From Sistotremastrum niveocremeum HHB9708 (lineage: Eukaryota; Basidiomycota; Agaricomycetes; Sistotremastrales; Sistotremastraceae): 64,000 nt of DNA. Under the pieces are notes generated by a model. The model had not been told where the DNA came from. It searched no databases and saw nothing but the letters and a program-made list of their open reading frames with translations. The position numbers were made by a program, and so were the translations under genes. The stretch covers positions 806,001 through 870,000 of the forward strand of contig KV419396.1 of the NCBI GenBank assembly GCA_001630475.1, given 5' to 3'. Shown here piece after piece: positions 51,019 through 61,576 of this stretch (the first letter of the stretch is position 1; each line of letters starts with the position of its first letter).

Positions 51019-52186
51019 ATGGAAGAAGATTTCTCGTTCGGCTCAGTATGGGCATCAAACACGCCATCGACCTCATTCCACTCTGCTCTTTCACCTCCCA
51101 CATCAGAAACCGAAATTCCTGACCCCCCACTCGACGAATTCGATGAGTTTGCTGCTCCCGAAAGCACCGACAACAACGATGATGACTTCGCCGACTTTGC
51201 TGATTTTGTGTCTAACGATAATTTCGTGGACGATTCACAATTTGGTCCAATGTCTGATTTCTCCCCTCTTCCTCCCGAGGTCGAAAATCCATTTCAAGAC
51301 TCCTGGCAGCCTTTACGACTTGAACCGCAACTGTCCGCACGCGCCATTGAGGAACGAGTGACGGAATTATTGAGCCCACTGTGGCCTCAGTCATTTGAAG
51401 AGGGCGATTTTAGTAGAGAGGGGATCCGAGAAGTGGAGGGATTGCAACAGGTGCTGGTCACCCCAGAAAGGTCCGTTCATTGTACGTGCCTTGGCGTGAT
51501 AGCGAGCCTTACGTCGCGAATTTCAGTCGTAAATTGTATGAACAACTTCTGCAATCCAGCCCGCCTTCTATGCGAGCCCCAAATTGGATACGTTCTCGTA
51601 TACGTCGGCAGCATCTCATTGCACTGGGCATACCTGTCAATTTAGACGAAGTCATGCCCAAGTTGGCTGCAAAGGCGTTGCCTGCCTTGGAGATCCATAC
51701 ACGGCCAGCCTCTGCGCCTCCTGGCAATCGTAACAGCGTTCACGGAAGAAATGGCATTGCAGCTGCTTCAGCTTCGCGGGCTCAGTCGCCACGACCAATA
51801 CCTGTTGGTTCTGGAACTCCACTTTCCTCAGCACTTTCCACCATCCCGCCCGAAACACCACCTGCAGTGGATGAAGCAACAGCTCGGGAATTGCTTGCCC
51901 TCAATCCTGGTTCGTAATCGCTCAATGCTTTCGACCAGCCCTAATATTTTCCATAGAATCCCTTCCCCTATTGCCCCTGCCGACCCTCGAAGTCTATCTG
52001 CAGAAGCTAAAAACACAAACATTAAATGCTTCTTCAGTATTATCGCATCTGCTGCAGAAGCGTGACGCCCTGGAACAGGATTCCGAAACCTATAACCGTT
52101 TAATAGCAGAGCTGGTGGGAGAGGCACAGAAGATGAAGACGGGAGGTCGTACGAAACCTACGAAACGCGGGAGCACCTTATCATAA
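51019..52186 (+). CDS. Laa2-like (DUF5102) clathrin-adaptor accessory protein
   Basis: A 354-residue protein with an acidic, Phe/Asp-rich N-terminus (FDEFAAPE, DDDFADFADFV, NPFQDSW) that looks like repeated adaptor-ear-binding motifs, followed by SRKLYEQLLQ, NWIRSRIRRQHLIALGIPVNLDEVMP and a C-terminal helical region LEVYLQKLKTQTLNASSVLSHLLQ. Exons are 51019-51470, 51527-51909 and 51957-52186. The arrangement fits the DUF5102 family of yeast Laa2 (YBL010c), which links Laa1 to the AP-1 clathrin adaptor. The match is on overall pattern and short motifs, so the family call is moderate. It runs in the same direction as RPA1, 180 bp upstream of it. Confidence 0.65.
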
Positions 52187-52366
52187 TTTTGTACAGACTC
52201 TGATATCTTACATCTCATGTATCCATAACGGATTGTATCATTATACTTGGCCGGTTCCGAGCTATTTATCCAGTCAAGCCAACGAGTTTGCGCAAACAGG
52301 CGCCCACGCACACTTCGCGAACTACGGCTTCAGAAAACTTTCGGCTGCTGATTGAGGACCGAACTC

Positions 52367-55300
52367 ATGAACATCTCGCACTCAGTGCCTGCCACTGTGC
52401 AGAGCCTTTCGTTCTCTTTTTTATCTGCCGAAGACCTACGTCGCATATCCGTGAAACAAATCGTTAATCCAATTCTGCTCGACGACCTCAACCGACCCAA
52501 CGCAGGAGGCTTGTACGATCCCGCTCTCGGTCCAACTGAGAAACACGACTTGTGAGCCGGTCTACTGCTTCATTTCAACCTGAATGTCTCATAGACCTTA
52601 TTAGATGCGCGACATGTGGACTTAACTACTTCACTTGCCCTGGACATTTCGGGCACATCGAATTGCCTTCGCCTGTATATCACCCGCTCTTTATGAAACA
52701 AGCCTACAATTTGCTTCGGAGTACTTGTATGTACTGTCATCATTTCAAAGTTGGTCGGAAAATAGTGCGTACGCAATGCTTTCATGGGGACTACACATCC
52801 ACTGACCAAACTTAGGTTGTAAAATATCTCGCAAAACTGCGACTCCTGGAACGAGGTCTATTAGGCGAATCTCAGTCTCTGGATGATTTACAGATGAAGG
52901 CGGGTCAGAAAGAGGGCGAGGATGCAGAGGAGACATTCGAAAATTTCGAAAAAAGGGTCAATCTCTATGTCATGGTTCACTTGATGCGCGCAGCGGAGCG
53001 AGGCCGCGACAACTACAAGGACACGGTGGTGTATAAGGCTCGTAAAGACCTTATGGATCAGTTCTTCAAGGACGTGAACACCAAGAAGTGTAGAAATTGT
53101 GGCGCGTGAGTGAAGTCTTTTACTTTCCTTCATTATTGTCTGAACGCGATACCCACAGACATGGGTATACTTTCCGTAAAGAAGGACACACCAAAATCAT
53201 CGAATATGATTTGAGTGACAAAAACAAAGCTCAAAATGAGGGAGCTGGGTTTAGGCGACGGAACGTTCTCCATGTCCAAGCTGAAGGTATGAATGACTGT
53301 ATCTATGCGACTGAGGTGTGATTGATTGATTCGAATAGACGACGAAGACGTTGAAATGTCCTATGGTGATATGCACAAGACTGCTGAAGGAGACAACCTG
53401 CCTCGAGCGTCGAACGGCAAGGTGAAATCGTCGCGGGGCCGAAACGAGAGAGTAGTGGTCCCAGAGGAAGTTCGTGCACATCTACGGATTCTCTTCCAAA
53501 AAGAGAGTGATATCTGCAGCATACTTTTTGGACGACACGGCAGAGTCATCACTCGGAATGGCGAATCATGGAAGGACGTCTCTGCCGACATATTCTTCAT
53601 GGAAGTTCTGCCAGTCTCCCCTACTCGGTTTCGCCCCCCTGCCAAACTCGGCGAAACGATGTTCGAGCATCCTCAAAATGAGCTTCTCAATAAAGTGCTG
53701 AACACAAGCTATCGTGTTCGAGATATCAACATGGAGCTCAAGGGAGGCGCATCCAAAGACGCTCGAGATGCCACTTGGAGTGTCGACCATACGAAACTCT
53801 TGAGCTCTCTTATGGATGCCATCATCCAGATTCAAATTGATGTCAATAGTTTCATTGACAGTGGGAAGAATCCGGCCCCGGTTCGACAAGGGATGTTACC
53901 GCCATCAGGAGTCAAACAAGTTTTGGAGAAAAAGGAGGGCTTGTTCCGAAAGAATATGATGGTAATTGAAGTCAGTTGACTATCTGAACTCCCAATGCTC
54001 ATTGTCATATCAGGGGAAGCGCGTAAATTACGCTGCACGTTCGGTCATCTCGCCTGATGTCAATATCGAGCCTTCCGAAATTGGGATTCCTCCAGTCTTT
54101 GCAAGGAAATTAACCTTTCCCGAACCAGTGACTCCCCATAATGTTCAGTATCTGCGACAACTGGTTATCAACGGTGATGCATATCCGGGTGCTAGCATGG
54201 TAGAATCTGAAGATGGCTCGCAACAGTTTTTGGTGTGTGCTGTCCAGGCCATATGGATGTTCCATTTGACATAGATTTCAGGATAAGTTGTCAGCCGAGC
54301 AACGGGTTGGTATAGCCAATCAGCTGCTCACCCCTCAAGACGGAAGAACAGCTGAGCGACTTCAGCAAGGACCTTCCACGAAAACCAAGACTCTGAATAA
54401 AAAAGTGTATCGTCATTTGATGGATGGCGACGTACTCATCCTCAATCGTCAACCAACTTTACACAAACCTAGTATGATGGCTCACAAGGCCAGAGTGCTT
54501 AGAGGCGAAAAGACGATTAGAATGCACTATGCTAACTGGTAAGTTTGTCCCAATGTTGGTCATCCGCCTCTGAATTCAGCAATCCCAGTAATTCCTACAA
54601 TGGTGAGCCCATCATAATTTCTATTCTGTGATAATGCTGAGCCCTTGGAAGCCGATTTTGATGGCGATGGTACGTCCGTGCAACTCTCTTGCATCCAAAC
54701 TACGCTAAGATTCTGACAGAGATGAACATCCATTTCCCTCGTAGGTCAGAACTACGAGCTCAGTGACCATGCTGATATCTGATCCAGAGAACCATGTTGC
54801 TCGTGCCGAGGCGGAGTTGATCGCCAATACGAACAACCAGTACCTAGTCCCCACTTCTGGAAAACCGTTGCGCGGCCTCATCCAGGATCACGTCGTAGCA
54901 GGGGTCTGGATGACGAACAAGAATACGTTCTTTTCACGAGAACAGTATTTCCAGCTACTATACGGAGCCATTCGACCCGAGGACGTCCAGACTGATGGGC
55001 TTAGTTCACGGCTGAAAACCCTGCCCCCTGCTATCTGGAAGCCACGTCCTCTGTGGACCGGGAAGCAAATTGTACGTTATTTTGAAGCTTTGTGGAATTC
55101 GAAAACTTAAAACCTACAGATTTCCACCATTTTATTGAATCTCACGCCGAGCGACGCCCGTGGTCTGAATCTGACTTCCAAAGCCAAAGTCCCTGGGGAT
55201 CTTTGGGGATCTGATTCTTTAGAAGGCTCCGTCGTCTTCGTCGACGGGGAGCTGATGTGTGGCATTCTTGATAAAGCTCAATTCGGCGCGACTGAATTTG

Positions 55301-58187
55301 GGCTCGTTCATTCCGTGTATGAGCTTTACGGCGCCGATAACGCCGGCCTCCTCCTCGGCATGCTCAGCCGGCTTTTTACCAAATTTCTCCAAACACGGGC
55401 CTTTACCTGTAGGATGGACGATCTGACATTGACCGCCGCAGGCAATAAACGACGTGTGGAGATTATGGCGGATAATCAAAACCTGGCCTCGGTGGCGGCA
55501 CACGAAAACTTTCCAGCTCTCGAATCTATCGAAGAAGCCGAACGTCCAGCCGCCCTTGAACGGTTTCTCAGGGAGATACTTCGAGACGAGAACAAAATGG
55601 CGGGACTCGATATGGTCGTGAAGACGAAGCTTCGAGGCCTCACCAAATCCATCGCTGATAATACGCTCCCTAAAGGATTGTTGCGTAAGTTTCCTGACAA
55701 CAACATGCAGACCATGACGATATCCGGGGCCAAGGGCAGTGCTGTCAACGTTCAACAGATCTCGTGTGCTCTCGGTCAACAGGAACTTGAGGGACGTCGA
55801 GTTCCTGTGATGGTCAGTGGGAAGACGCTGCCATCCTTCCAACCTTTCGAGACCTCCGCGATCGCTGGTGGATACATTGCCAGTCGTTTCTTGACTGGTG
55901 TTCGGCCTCAGGAATTCTATTTTCATTGTATGGCCGGTCGCGAAGGTCTGATTGACACTGCGGTAAAAACGAGTCGTTCCGGCTATCTCCAGCGATGCCT
56001 GATCAAGCATCTGGAGGGACTCCGTGCTCAGTACGACAATACGGTCAGAGGACACGATGGTTCTATTTACCAATTCTTCTACGGAGGAGATGGCCTTGAC
56101 GTCACCAAGCAAAAGCACTTGCTTCAGTTTGAATTTTCTGCCCGGAACGACACATCTATCCACAATAAGACAAAACCTTATGCCCTCCATGGATTGGTTG
56201 ATGATGACCAGGCTGCATCTCATATGCGGAAGACATTAAAGCGCATTGCAAAAGAGAAGAAAACCATCCCAGCTCCCGCTATGTCTATCTACAATCCTAG
56301 CAGATTCTTCGGCAGTACTTCCGAAAAATTCGCGGACGCCCTCGACAAGTATATCCGCTCAAATCCTCACGGAATTCTTAAATCTAAATCTGACAACGAA
56401 TCGCAAATTCGACGACGGCATCCTCTCTTACAGGCGTCCCGCTTCCGTGTCTTGATGAACGCCCTATATATGAAGTGTCTTGTGGATCCCGGAGAAGCCG
56501 TGGGCCTGTTGGCTTCCCAGGGGTTCGTCTACTCTTTAGTGGAGAGCAACTATAGTCTTAGCTAATTTCTTTTCAGAGTCGGAGAACCATCCACGCAGAT
56601 GACTTTAAACACATTCCACTTTGCGGGTAAGCAAGCATGTACCTCGATGATCACTCGCTCACGGGTATTGCAGGACACGGAGCTGCTAATGTCACTCTTG
56701 GTATTCCTCGACTGCGTGAAATCGTCATGACTGCCTCTAAAACCCCCCAGACGCCGACAATGACCATCCCTGCACGTCGCGATCAAGCGATTCAGGAGCT
56801 TGAAGCATTCTGCAAAACTGCCAGTCGACTCACTCTGGGCCAGTTAGTGAACAACATCAGAGTTGTAGAGTCTCTCGAAGATGCGGCAGAAGAGCTCCGG
56901 CGGAAACGATACGTGGTAACGATCAACTTATTCCCCGTCAAGGAGTACACCGAGGAGTACAACATCACGCCTTCCCGAGTTCGGCAAGCTCTGGAGACCT
57001 TATTTGCACGGAATCTCAAGATCCAGCTTACGGATGAGCTCAAAAAGCTCGATGCAGATTTCAAGGTTCAGAAAGAGGGATTAGGAAAGGGAAAGGCTAT
57101 CAGAAACTTTGGCGATGACGCTGTCGACGGCGACGACGGCCCCGTGCCCAGTGGACGAGACGATGCTTCCGATGCGGGTGACGGCGATGCTGACGAAAGC
57201 AAGCGTCAACGTCAGAAAAAGGAGATGGCTTCATATGCGGACGACGAACCTGATGAAACCGCCGCATACGATGATGCTGGCATCGAGGCCGCGTTCGCAG
57301 ATGAGGAAAGCACGCATGAGGAAGAGGATGGCGAAGCAGACCCTACAGCGGCCGAACCACCCAATGACGCCGAAAACGACTTCTTCAAAACGCTGCCCTC
57401 TGCAACTGATTTCTCGTTCACCAATGACCGATGTAAATTTCAGCTTGAGGTAAGAGATAGTCCAGAAACAAGATGGATGACTGCAATGCTGAGCCTAAAC
57501 GTAGTTCGGATCCAACTTCCCCAAAGTCCTTTTGGTTGGAATCCTGGAGCGAGTCTGTGCTCAGACAGTGGTCAGGGAAATACCCGGAATCACAGACTGT
57601 TTCATTCTTAAGGGCGAAACTGAAAAGAAGCAAGCGACTCCTCGTGTAAGTGAAGCCAACCAAAGCACGAAAACATTGCAAACTCATTGTCGAACAGGTC
57701 ATGACGAATGGTTCCAATTTCAGAGGTCTTTGGCGGACTGGTGGAGACCTCTTGCAGTTGGATGAGCTGTACTCAAATGACATTTACGCCGTTCTCAAAA
57801 CGTATGGAGTAGAGATGGCTCGAGCGACGATAGTCCAAGAGATCTCCAACGTTTTCTCTGCGTATAAGATTGAAGTCGATCCACGACATCTGGAGCTCAT
57901 CGCAGACTACATGGTGCGCATCATTCATGGACGATCATAGTGCATGAACTCACTTACCGCACCAGACTTTCGATGGTGGTTATTCTCCATTTAATCGACG
58001 AGGGATTGATGCAAATAGCTCCCCACTCCTCCAAGCGTCTTTCGAAACGACTGTTGAATTTCTCTCCGAAGCCACCCTCATGGGCGACTTCGACGACATC
58101 AAGTCACCCTCGGCGACTCTCGTAGTCGGAAAACCCTCAAGAGTGGGGACTGGTGCTTTTGACATCGTGACATCTGTAGAACCTTGA
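52367..58187 (+). CDS. RPA1: RNA polymerase I largest subunit (A190)
   Basis: The 1668-residue largest subunit of RNA polymerase I. Seventeen exons: 52367-52551, 52605-52764, 52816-53105, 53159-53286, 53339-53961, 54014-54232, 54282-54538, 54589-54602, 54652-54669, 54720-54740, 54788-55071, 55120-56522, 56577-56626, 56674-57449, 57505-57645, 57698-57913, 57966-58187. Landmarks: zinc clamp [46 protein letters not shown], the catalytic metal-binding ADFDGDEMN (Asp627, 629, 631), [14 protein letters not shown], the bridge/trigger region [20 protein letters not shown], an acidic insert near 910-990 typical of Pol I, and the [13 protein letters not shown] / [21 protein letters not shown] end. The catalytic motif is split over three exons of 14, 18 and 21 nt. 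There is no heptad CTD, which excludes Pol II. RRN11 follows 223 bp downstream. Confidence 0.97.
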
Positions 58188-58410
58188 GATGTCTTTCTTC
58201 GCTGCCTTTGATCCTCCACTTGCCGTTTCCATATCTGGCTCACCCAGCCCCGTCGTACGCTGGTGAAATCTCGAGAAGAACCTTCAATGGGGAATGGCTT
58301 GTATATATAATTAAGTATTAATCCGTAGTAGTATATTAGACAACATAATTAGCATATATGTTCGCTCCTTCAAGTGTTCATGAGATGAATTCGAGGCAAT
58401 TTCGGATCGG

Positions 58411-59194
58411 ATGTGGATGAACGAAGACTCAGAGACTCGGACCACCTCCTTCATTTTCGCAAATATCTTATCAAAAGATCCTCACACAAGTCGTTCACGA
58501 CACATTTGTCAACTGTTTGATATCCTTCACTTATGTATCCAACGCGGTGACCTCCATCGCGCTCGTCGAGCATGGAAAATTTTGGCTCAATGCAAAGAGG
58601 TGAAATGGGAACAGCTTTGGCAACTCGGACTTCATCTGGTATCTGAAGACGACGCTCACATCAGCGGTGAAGAAAATCGTCTTGCGTTCCTAAAGGAAGT
58701 GCGATCTCGCAATGGAGAAGACGTGAGCCCTGGTTTCAGTCTAGTGAGAACTTTCGCTCAGGGACGAACAACGACAGGTCGAAGCCATCCTTCGTGAAGT
58801 GCTTTTTCAATTGATCAAACTGAAGAAATCAAAAGACGCTTTAGGAGAACTTGAATTGTCAGTCTGCTATATCCTATTGGGACTCGTGCTGATTGACTCT
58901 AGGTTCCTGCCCTCTTCGCCTTTTCAGGAGAATGCAGTCATGCATATCTATGCCAGTGTCCTCAGTCTAGCCAACTCCCAGCAGAGCAATGGATCATTTT
59001 CCGGTATAGCGATGTCAGGTACTGGGTCCAATAATGCCACACAGAAAGCTGCAATGCTGACGTTCTATCTGTTAGATGAGAAACTGGTCCAGGACGCCAA
59101 AGGACATGCGGGTCGCGCCCTCGCCGTGGATGAAGAAAATGTGGCCGCCTCTTTGATCGTCCAGTTAATACAAAGGCTCTGGGGCGAGGACTAG
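58411..59194 (+). CDS. RRN11: RNA polymerase I initiation factor Rrn11-like
   Basis: A predicted 227-residue protein matching the Rrn11 family, part of the core factor (SL1-like) that brings Pol I to the rDNA promoter. Exons are 58411-58722, 58778-58857 and 58903-59194. The clearest match is RHICQLFDILHLCIQRGDLHRARRAW with LAQCKEVKWEQLWQLGL, a helical TPR-like repeat, followed by VEAILREVLFQLIKLKKSKD. The protein is shorter than yeast Rrn11 but similar in length to fission-yeast type members. The first ATG at 58411 is used; the weak conservation near the N-terminus leaves 58417 or an upstream exon possible. It lies just downstream of RPA1 on the same strand. Confidence 0.7.
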
Positions 59195-59379
59195 TAACAA
59201 AGGATTGTAACAGATCTACATTGGCATTGCCGACATAACGAGGTTACGAAACTGATGTATAGTACTGTATGAGCATAGCGATTCCATAAATGTGCGTGGA
59301 ATATTAATACATGACAAATTGCAAAACAAGAAGTGCTCCATTGCGAGAGAAATATATCGACGTGATATATGTGATGCCA

Positions 59380-60126
59380 TTAGATGCGTCCTGAGAATAG
59401 GTGGGTCGCGACCGACGCCTCTTCGTCAGCCTCTATCTGTGGCTTCGGCTTGCGTCGTAGCGGTGACGCTGGGAAGCGAGGGGTCGAAAAGAATGAAGAG
59501 TCGTCCTCCTTGGATTCTGCAATTGACGGCCACCCTGGGACAAATCGGCTGTCCGATGCCCCTTTCAGCGTGCTGCCAAAAACGTGTTTCTTGGGCCTCC
59601 GGACGGGGCGCAGATTCTCCTTGGAGACGTCGTTATCGACATCGCTGGCCTCGTTGTCTGTGGGAGGGTATAGTGTAGGGGGTAGTGTGGGTTGATAGTG
59701 GACGTCAAATCCGGGATAATGCTGTGTGTAGCTGGCGGGCTGGGAGGCCAATGAAGCCAATCGTTTGCTGAAATACTCGACGTCACGATCGAGGTCATCC
59801 AGCATGGGCTCTTTCGAGGGGGCATTATGCTTTATTTCGGGAGAAGGGGCGAGTTTATGCCGCGAGGGTTGTGAAGTGGTTTTCCCTTCTTTAAGCTCGA
59901 GTGTGGATTTGAACGGAGTTGTGATTTTGGAAGCCTTTGGCGTGCCAAAGTCCAGCTTACGAGCGGGACTCTTTGTGGCAGTGGGTGATTCCAAAATGAG
60001 GCGTTTTCTGGGGCTGAGCAAGTGCGCGCCTGGACTGACGGGACGCTTCAGGGAAGGAGGGGGAGCGGGGAGAGTGTATAACTCTAATGGGAGCTCGTGT
60101 AGCGGACGACGACCTCGGGCGGACAT
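59380..60126 (-). CDS. S/T-P-rich hypothetical protein
   Basis: I do not recognise a family. This intronless frame encodes 248 residues from the ATG at 60126 (an upstream in-frame ATG at 60183 would add 19). It is basic and Pro/Ser-rich with two full cyclin-dependent-kinase consensus sites, SPRK at Ser38 and SPAR at Ser53, plus several minimal S/T-P sites, a helical piece DDLDRDVEYFSKRLASLAS near the middle and a repeated Phe/Pro style in the C-terminal half (FFSTPRFPASPLRRKPKP). No membrane or catalytic motif is seen. Its promoter is shared with LCL2 and holds ACGCGT and TGACGTCA sites. It may be a cell-cycle-regulated phosphoprotein, but that is inference. Confidence 0.6.
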   Translation of the reverse strand: MSARGRRPLHELPLELYTLPAPPPSLKRPVSPGAHLLSPRKRLILESPTATKSPARKLDFGTPKASKITTPFKSTLELKEGKTTSQPSRHKLAPSPEIKHNAPSKEPMLDDLDRDVEYFSKRLASLASQPASYTQHYPGFDVHYQPTLPPTLYPPTDNEASDVDNDVSKENLRPVRRPKKHVFGSTLKGASDSRFVPGWPSIAESKEDDSSFFSTPRFPASPLRRKPKPQIEADEEASVATHLFSGRI

Positions 60127-60277
60127 GAATAGAAATGCGCGTTTAACTGAACGGGAGGTGATTGGGATGACGGGAATGAACAAGGGTAGTGCGTGACGGA
60201 TAACGTGACGTCACGCGTTTGGGAGTTGACTTTATCGGCAAAGCGCGGAAGACGTGGCATTTCATGCTCTACAGACG
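60127..60277. promoter_or_regulatory. Divergent promoter with CRE and MCB palindromes
   Basis: 151 bp between the hypothetical gene (leftward) and LCL2 (rightward). Positions 60204-60215 form the perfect palindrome CGTGACGTCACG, containing TGACGTCA (ATF/CREB site, 60206-60213), and ACGCGT (MluI cell-cycle box, 60213-60218) overlaps its right edge. Such sites bind bZIP factors and MBF in fungi. Confidence 0.5.
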
Positions 60278-60281
60278 ATGA
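60264..60281 (+). other. Possible uORF overlapping the LCL2 start codon
   Basis: ATG CTC TAC AGA CGA TGA; its stop codon shares bases with the LCL2 ATG (sequence ATGA at 60278-60281), an arrangement that permits termination-reinitiation. Inclusion in the transcript is not known. Confidence 0.4.
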
Positions 60282-60682
60282 TCTTCAGGACGCTCTGCTT
60301 GCTTGCTCTTCTTCAATCGGGCTTCACGCTGGTCGCAGCTCAGTTCAATTTCTTCGACCAAGTGTTTCAGCAGCAACAAGCCCAGCAGCGGGCCTCTGGT
60401 GCTTCCGGCTGGGCTGCCCAAGCAGATGCTGGTATGCAATTCGAAAGGAGAGCTTGGAATCGCCTGGCTAAATAATATCTTGCAGTGCCATGTTCACAAT
60501 ATCTGTGTCCCGACACTCTGAATTGCGTAGAAGCGCCAGCCGACTGTCCCTGTCCTCATGTTCAGGATATCAAATGCCTGGTTCCTGATTTAGTCGAATC
60601 AGGCTCTGCGACGGTCGTTTGTGTCACTGGAGACGAGGGGTGCGCTCGGATAGAGAAACTGGCGAGTAAAGGCTCCTGGTGA
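60278..60682 (+). CDS. LCL2: Long chronological lifespan protein 2-like
   Basis: A 116-residue small secretory protein of the fungal Lcl2 family, linked in yeast to ER-associated degradation and lifespan, with no known enzyme activity. Exons are 60278-60431 and 60486-60682. A signal peptide ([20 protein letters not shown]) leads to [16 protein letters not shown], the Gln-rich stretch typical of the family, and then the conserved Cys pattern [48 protein letters not shown]. Six or more cysteines suggest disulfides in the ER lumen. The start follows directly on a possible uORF. Confidence 0.85.
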
Positions 60683-60931
60683 CGTTGCGGATAGGAGTCG
60701 AGAGTTATGACGAGGCTGGCAGCCTACTGCCCTACAGACATCTGAGGCTGGAGTCCGTCGAGTGGGGTTCATTTGCCTCTTGCATTTGCTATCGCTTGTA
60801 ATTTTTTGAATAATACTTGAACGAGTGCAGAGTACAGTTCGTCCTTTACGATATGATTCAAGTGAAAGTCAGCCGCGGACGGAGATAAGTAGAGCCTTGA
60901 GCGTGGGAAATTTGTTGGTCCATCTTCAATC

Positions 60932-61470
60932 ATGGCCCTCGCGAGACCTGGCGGGGTAAGTTCTGTTCATTGCAAGCCTTTCATGCATACTCATCTTCAC
61001 TAGTCCAAATTACCTCCTGGAGCCAACCGTATTCTCTTTGTTAAGAATCTCAATTACCAGATCACTGGCGAAGATTTGTACGATTTATTTGGTCGATATG
61101 GTCAGCTGCGGCAAGTCAGGATAGGCAATGAGCAGAAGACCAAAGGGACGGCCTACGTCGTCTTTGAGGACGTGATGGATGTGCGTCTCTGATGTTCTCT
61201 CTATCACCGCTCTCCAACTTACACCAATTTTCCTTCACCTAGGCAAAAAACGCACTGGATCACTTGAATGGTTTCCATTTGCAGGAACGATACATAGTCG
61301 GTGCGTAATTCACCGTATCACGCAGGCTCCCTCATCTCTGACTTCAAAGATCAGTCTTATACCACATGCCAGCTCGACAAGACGCTGCCGCTGCGAAAGC
61401 TGATCTCGCTCGTCGTGAGGAAGATCTGGCGATGCTGAAGAAGAAACACAATATAGGAGACGATGCGTAA
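60932..61470 (+). CDS. SF3B6: SF3b14/p14 (SF3B6), U2 branch-site protein
   Basis: A 124-residue RRM protein of the SF3b complex that contacts the intron branch adenosine. Exons are 60932-60955, 61004-61180, 61243-61300 and 61355-61470. The RRM is complete: RILFVKNLNYQITGEDLYDL (RNP2 and helix 1), GRYGQLRQVRIG, KGTAYVVFEDVMDAKNALDH (RNP1-like) and HLQERYIVVLYHMP. The C-terminal tail KADLARREEDLAMLKKKH matches the p14 family. Length equals that of human p14 (125 aa). The first coding exon is only 24 nt. Confidence 0.95.
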
Positions 61471-61576
61471 GACGCCCATCCATCATGTATCATGTACCCA
61501 TTATAATTATTCATCATACAACTGCTAATATCCTAATCTGACATTAAATAAGATGATTATACAACGAGCAACATCT

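Noticed and set aside
55219-56223. 334-codon minus-strand open frame opposite RPA1
   Set aside because: Antisense to the most conserved RPA1 exon; no domain recognised.
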